This document shows positions 5,536-7,841 of a stretch of DNA of 7,841 nucleotides, piece by piece; within the stretch, counting starts at the first letter, position 1, and every line of letters starts with the position of its first letter. Origin of the DNA: Chryseobacterium sp. UBA6632 (GTDB lineage: Bacteria; Bacteroidota; Bacteroidia; Flavobacteriales; Weeksellaceae); contig DKLU01000170.1 in assembly GCA_002455915.1 (NCBI GenBank), forward strand, positions 1 to 7,841, given 5' to 3'. The notes beneath the pieces are model-generated. The model saw nothing but the letters and a program-made list of their open reading frames with translations, searched no databases and was not told the DNA's origin. The position numbers were made by a program, and so were the translations under genes.

Positions 5536-5645
5536 TTCAATTGATGAGTGATCCGGATCCGGTAAAAGCGCAAAAGGTGGTTCAGGTGATGATGAGAATG
5601 CAGAAAATTATCATTCAGGATTTAGAAAATGCTTATAATTATTAA
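5532..5645 (+). pseudogene. Displaced C-terminal tail of the double-VOC gene
   Basis: Read from TTG 5532, the frame gives 'LIQLMSDPDPVKAQKVVQVM' and continues to '...IQDLENAYNY' before TAA (5643-5645). This is the conserved C-terminal helix of PhnB-like VOC proteins, in the frame one base off from the main gene. The whole reading is explained by a single base missing at 5530-5531. The local sequence CCCAAAG does not form a classical -1 slippery heptamer in the gene's frame, so a mutation or sequence error is more likely than programmed frameshifting. An ATG at 5544, 9 bases after the upstream stop, could allow separate translation of a 33-residue peptide. Confidence 0.8.
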
Positions 5646-5650
5646 GGTTT

Positions 5651-5712
5651 AGGCTGGAAGAAGGAAGTTTATTTTTTGACGTTAAAAACTTCGAGCTTCC
5701 ATCATCCAGCCT
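5651..5712. repeat. Large inverted repeat (AGGCTGGAAGAAGGAAG type)
   Basis: AGGCTGGAAGAAGGAAG (5651-5667) is complementary to CTTCCATCATCCAGCCT (5696-5712) with two mismatches, around a 28-base loop; GTT/AAC beside the stem extends it. It occupies the gap after the frameshifted VOC tail, 54 bases before the SDR gene. Similar 'ggctggaagatggaag' runs recur, from memory, in Chryseobacterium intergenic DNA. It could serve as a terminator-like or transcript-stabilising hairpin, but no T-run follows it. Confidence 0.6.
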
Positions 5713-5766
5713 CCTAACTTTCTTCTTCGGCTTGCTGTTTGATGTAGTTTAGAAAAAGATTTGCAT

Positions 5767-6600
5767 ATGAAAACACAGAACAAGTCACAATCTAAATCGA
5801 AAGTTCCTAAAGATGGACTTTATCCTGAGATTATCCGAAAAAACTATTTGGGAAGCAAGAAGCTTTTCAATAAAAAAGCAGTCATTTCAGGTGGTGATAG
5901 CGGAATCGGGCAGGCAGTTGCTGTTCACTTTGCAAGAGAAGGGGCTGATGTTGCAATTATTTATAACGAAAACGATAAAGATGCTAAAGAAACAAAGAAA
6001 CTGGTAGAGAAAGAAGGTAGAAAATGTACTTTAATTAAAGGTGATTTAACCAAAAAAGCTTTCAGAACAAGATGCGTGGAAAAGATCAAAAAAGATTGGA
6101 GAACACTGGATATCTTGGTAAATAATGCCGGAATTCAGTTTCCTAAAAATAATATAGAAAATATTTCTGAGGATCAGATCCAGAAAACTTTTGATACCAA
6201 TATTATTTCAATGATTGCTCTAACCAGAGATTTTTTATCATTAATGCAAAAAGGAGCAAGAATTATTTGTACAACGTCGGTTACAGCATATCGAGGAAGC
6301 GATCATCTGATCGATTATTCTGCTACTAAAGGGGCAATTGCTACCTTCATCAGATCTTTAGCTGTTAATATTGCTGAAAGAGGTATTTTGGTGAATGGAG
6401 TTGCACCGGGCCCAATCTGGACGCCACTTGTGAAAGAAACTTTCGATGAGCTTTCAACATTTGGAAAAGACAATCCGCTGAAACGCGCTGGCCAGCCCTC
6501 GGAAGTGGCACCTGCCTATGTTTTTCTGGCTTCGGAAGATGCCAATTTTATCACCGGCGAAATCATTCATATTAATGGAGGCGACTTTGTCGGAGGATAA
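5767..6600 (+). CDS. SDR family oxidoreductase (YghA/YhdF/YdaD type)
   Basis: A 277-residue classical short-chain dehydrogenase/reductase, NAD(P)-dependent and cytoplasmic. Rossmann motif 'SGGDSGIGQA' (41-50), 'NNAG' (119-122), catalytic Asn145, Ser171, Tyr184 and Lys188 ('YSATK', 184-188) and 'APGPI' (213-217) are all present, so it should be active. The 35-residue N-terminal extension with 'YPEIIRKNYLGSKKLFNKK' (19-37) places it in the subgroup of E. coli YghA and Bacillus YhdF/YdaD; the latter includes a general stress protein. The substrate is unknown, perhaps aldehydes, ketones or sugars. A TTG two codons upstream (5761) is possible, but the ATG at 5767 is preferred. It is preceded by the 5651-5712 inverted repeat, and so is probably transcribed separately from the VOC gene. 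Confidence 0.95.
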   Translation: MKTQNKSQSKSKVPKDGLYPEIIRKNYLGSKKLFNKKAVISGGDSGIGQAVAVHFAREGADVAIIYNENDKDAKETKKLVEKEGRKCTLIKGDLTKKAFRTRCVEKIKKDWRTLDILVNNAGIQFPKNNIENISEDQIQKTFDTNIISMIALTRDFLSLMQKGARIICTTSVTAYRGSDHLIDYSATKGAIATFIRSLAVNIAERGILVNGVAPGPIWTPLVKETFDELSTFGKDNPLKRAGQPSEVAPAYVFLASEDANFITGEIIHINGGDFVGG

Positions 6601-6661
6601 TTACAATTTAAAAATCAAAAATAACTCAATTTTTAATCACAGCTAATTTTAAATATTAATA

Positions 6662-7090
6662 ATGGAAATTTTAAATTTTGACATTGAAATCAATGCGTCT
6701 CCCGAAAAAGTTTGGAGTGTACTTTGGGCAGATATTTCTTTTAGACAATGGACTTCGGCTTTTACGAAAGGTTCTTTCTATGAAGGAACACTTGAGGAAG
6801 GAAGTATCGTAAAATTCCTTGATCCTGATAATAATGGAATGTATAGCAGAGTAGAGAAAAACATTCCGAATGAAGAAATGAAATTTCTGCATTTAGGAGA
6901 AATTTATGATGGCGTAGAAACTGCGCAGGAATGGGGAGAAGCAACAGAAACCTATATCTTGGAAGAAAATGAAGAAGGTGTTTTATTGAAAATTATTATT
7001 CATACTTCTGATGAGTTTAAAGAATTTTTTGAAGATAAACTTCCTTTAGCTTTATCGAATGTAAAACATCTTTCAGAAAATCAACTTTAA
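6662..7090 (+). CDS. SRPBCC (AHSA1-like) protein, tandem copy A
   Basis: A 142-residue helix-grip fold protein. The N-terminus 'FDIEINASPEKVWSVLWADI' (6-25) with 'FRQWTSAF' is the AHSA1/START-like opening, and 'MKFLHLGEIYDGVE' (73-86) matches the mid-sheet strand of the next gene. The C-terminal helix ends in 'HLSENQL', parallel to 'DLAENQM' of the neighbour. It is an evident but strongly diverged paralogue of the following gene and more distant from the SRPBCC protein at 4004. A ligand-binding or lyase-like role on a hydrophobic small molecule is possible for the fold, but nothing specific can be read. It begins 61 bases after the SDR stop, and I found no clear promoter in that AT-rich gap. 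Confidence 0.88.
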   Translation: MEILNFDIEINASPEKVWSVLWADISFRQWTSAFTKGSFYEGTLEEGSIVKFLDPDNNGMYSRVEKNIPNEEMKFLHLGEIYDGVETAQEWGEATETYILEENEEGVLLKIIIHTSDEFKEFFEDKLPLALSNVKHLSENQL

Positions 7091-7134
7091 TTAATTGTAT
7101 TAGCAAAGAACATCAATTCAATAAAACAAAAAAT

Positions 7135-7587
7135 ATGGAAACCTTATCTTACGAAATAATAATAAATGCTTCCCAACAAAAAGTATGGGACGTACTTTGG
7201 AATGAAAAAACATACAGAGAATGGACGAAATTTTTCAATCCGGCTTCTGATTCTTTTATGAAAACCGATTGGAAAGTTGGCGGTAAAACATACTTTACCA
7301 ATGCAGAAGGTGAAGGGATGGTTTCCACAATTGACAGTCTTGAAGAACCGAATCAAATCATTTTCAAACATTTAGGAATGATTGATAAGGAAGGGAATGA
7401 AGATAAGGAAAGCATGGAAGTCAAACAATGGAGCGGCTGTTTTGAAAAATATATCTTGATTGATTTTGATGGAAAAACAAAGCTTCATGCTGAGGTTCAG
7501 GTGGAAAAAGAATGGCAGGATCATATGAATACAGGTTTTACAAAAGGTTTGGAAATTGTGAAAGATCTTGCTGAAAATCAGATGTAA
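7135..7587 (+). CDS. SRPBCC (AHSA1-like) protein, tandem copy B
   Basis: A 150-residue helix-grip fold protein. It shows 'YEIIINASQQKVWDVLWNEK' (6-25), 'YREWTKFF' (27-34), the G-G-K strand (49-51), 'IIFKHLGMID' (75-84) and a long C-terminal helix (about 129-149) ending 'DLAENQM'. The opening and closing residues match copy A, supporting an old tandem duplication, but the middle is divergent and 8 residues longer. It starts 44 bases after copy A behind an A-rich leader and is followed after 22 bases by a membrane-protein gene, so the three may form one transcript. The ligand is unknown. Other readings within the fold, such as toxin-antitoxin RatA-like or cyclase-like, are not supported by any specific motif. 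Confidence 0.9.
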   Translation: METLSYEIIINASQQKVWDVLWNEKTYREWTKFFNPASDSFMKTDWKVGGKTYFTNAEGEGMVSTIDSLEEPNQIIFKHLGMIDKEGNEDKESMEVKQWSGCFEKYILIDFDGKTKLHAEVQVEKEWQDHMNTGFTKGLEIVKDLAENQM

Positions 7588-7609
7588 TCATTAAAAACAA
7601 AAATCAAGT

Positions 7610-7841
7610 ATGAAATTATTAACCATTCTTTTTGTAACCTTTATTATAGCTTTATTAGGAACGAAAATTTTTCAGGGAAGCTGGAATTTTCTATTTTCCG
7701 GAAACTTGGGAATGGCAGTTTTCATCATATTTACGGGATTTGCACATTTCAAATTTCAAAAAGGAATGGCGATGATGATTCCTGATTTTATTCCTGCGAA
7801 AATATTTTGGGTATATTTTACAGGAATCATTGAAATTGGAG
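7610..7841 (+). CDS. DoxX-like membrane protein (N-terminal part)
   Basis: The gene runs off the end of the window; 77 codons are visible. It opens with a hydrophobic helix (about 3-18) that is a membrane segment, followed by 'FQGSWNFLFSGNLGMAVFII' (21-40), a second hydrophobic helix (about 33-46), then 'KGMAMMIPDFIP' (51-62), and a third helix starting near 66 ('FWVYFTGIIEIG'). The G-H-F-x-F-x-K-G-M-x-M-M-I-P pattern is typical of small four-helix DoxX/DoxX-like inner-membrane proteins. These relate to thiosulfate:quinone oxidoreductase subunits, but mostly have unknown roles in redox or stress. The start follows the SRPBCC stop by 22 bases, suggesting cotranscription. Confidence 0.8.
   Translation, partial: MKLLTILFVTFIIALLGTKIFQGSWNFLFSGNLGMAVFIIFTGFAHFKFQKGMAMMIPDFIPAKIFWVYFTGIIEIG

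Noticed and set aside
5521..5540. Programmed -1 frameshifting in the double-VOC gene
   Set aside because: CCCAAAG in frame (CCC AAA G) would need mismatched re-pairing at both tRNAs and is not a proper X XXY YYZ heptamer; a mutation or sequence error fits better.
5738..5763. TTTG and AAGATTTG as a promoter for the SDR gene
   Set aside because: The spacer of 14 bases is too short, the -7 word has a mismatch, and transcription would begin at or inside the start codon.
5705..5779. Possible minus-strand C-terminal gene remnant reading '...LFLNYIKQQAEEES' then stop
   Set aside because: It looks protein-like over about 14 residues, but the frame runs antisense into the SDR start and has no identifiable parent family; chance is likely.
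1..7841. CRISPR array, tRNA/rRNA, transposase, phage or toxin-antitoxin system
   Set aside because: No regularly spaced direct repeats, no cloverleaf or rRNA signature, and no proteins of those classes in any frame that I could read.

Overview
The window is AT-rich DNA of Bacteroidetes type. Start codons follow A-rich leaders such as 'attacaaaATG' instead of Shine-Dalgarno sequences, one promoter-like site fits the Bacteroidetes TAnnTTTG rule, and the proteins look like those of Flavobacteriia (Chryseobacterium/Flavobacterium relatives). This assignment is an inference from style and remembered family members; no rRNA or other marker gene is present.

All twelve complete genes and the truncated last one lie on the + strand. 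Layout: a Crp/Fnr-type regulator (269-859) with a dyad just upstream; two tandem VOC (glyoxalase-fold) paralogues (937-1795); a 106-bp dispersed-repeat-like element with inverted ends (1823-1928); a DinB-fold protein and an alpha/beta hydrolase 2 bp apart (1958-3261); a repeat-filled gap (3262-3490); a PhnB-type VOC protein (3491-3922) followed by a good intrinsic terminator (3945-3980); an SRPBCC protein (4004-4417) and a small helix-hairpin-helix protein (4437-4694); a second hairpin repeat (4698-4760); a double-VOC protein whose C-terminal tail has been thrown out of frame by one base (4780-5535, tail 5532-5645); a large inverted repeat (5651-5712); an SDR oxidoreductase (5767-6600); two tandem SRPBCC paralogues (6662-7587); and the start of a DoxX-like membrane protein (7610 to the end).

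The gene content is unusually uniform in theme. There are five VOC domains in four proteins, three SRPBCC proteins, a DinB-fold protein, a hydrolase, an SDR and a DoxX-like protein. All are small single-domain folds typically used to bind or modify small hydrophobic or reactive molecules. A stress or detoxification cluster under the Crp-like regulator is a reasonable inference, but no substrate can be read from the sequence. The terminator and the repeat-filled gaps suggest several transcripts, not one operon.

The least ordinary content is between and at the edges of genes: at least five different repeat-like, hairpin-forming blocks in under 6 kb, and a clear one-base frameshift removing the conserved C-terminal helix of the double-VOC protein. 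I see no mobile-element transposase, CRISPR array, tRNA, rRNA or recognisable defence system.
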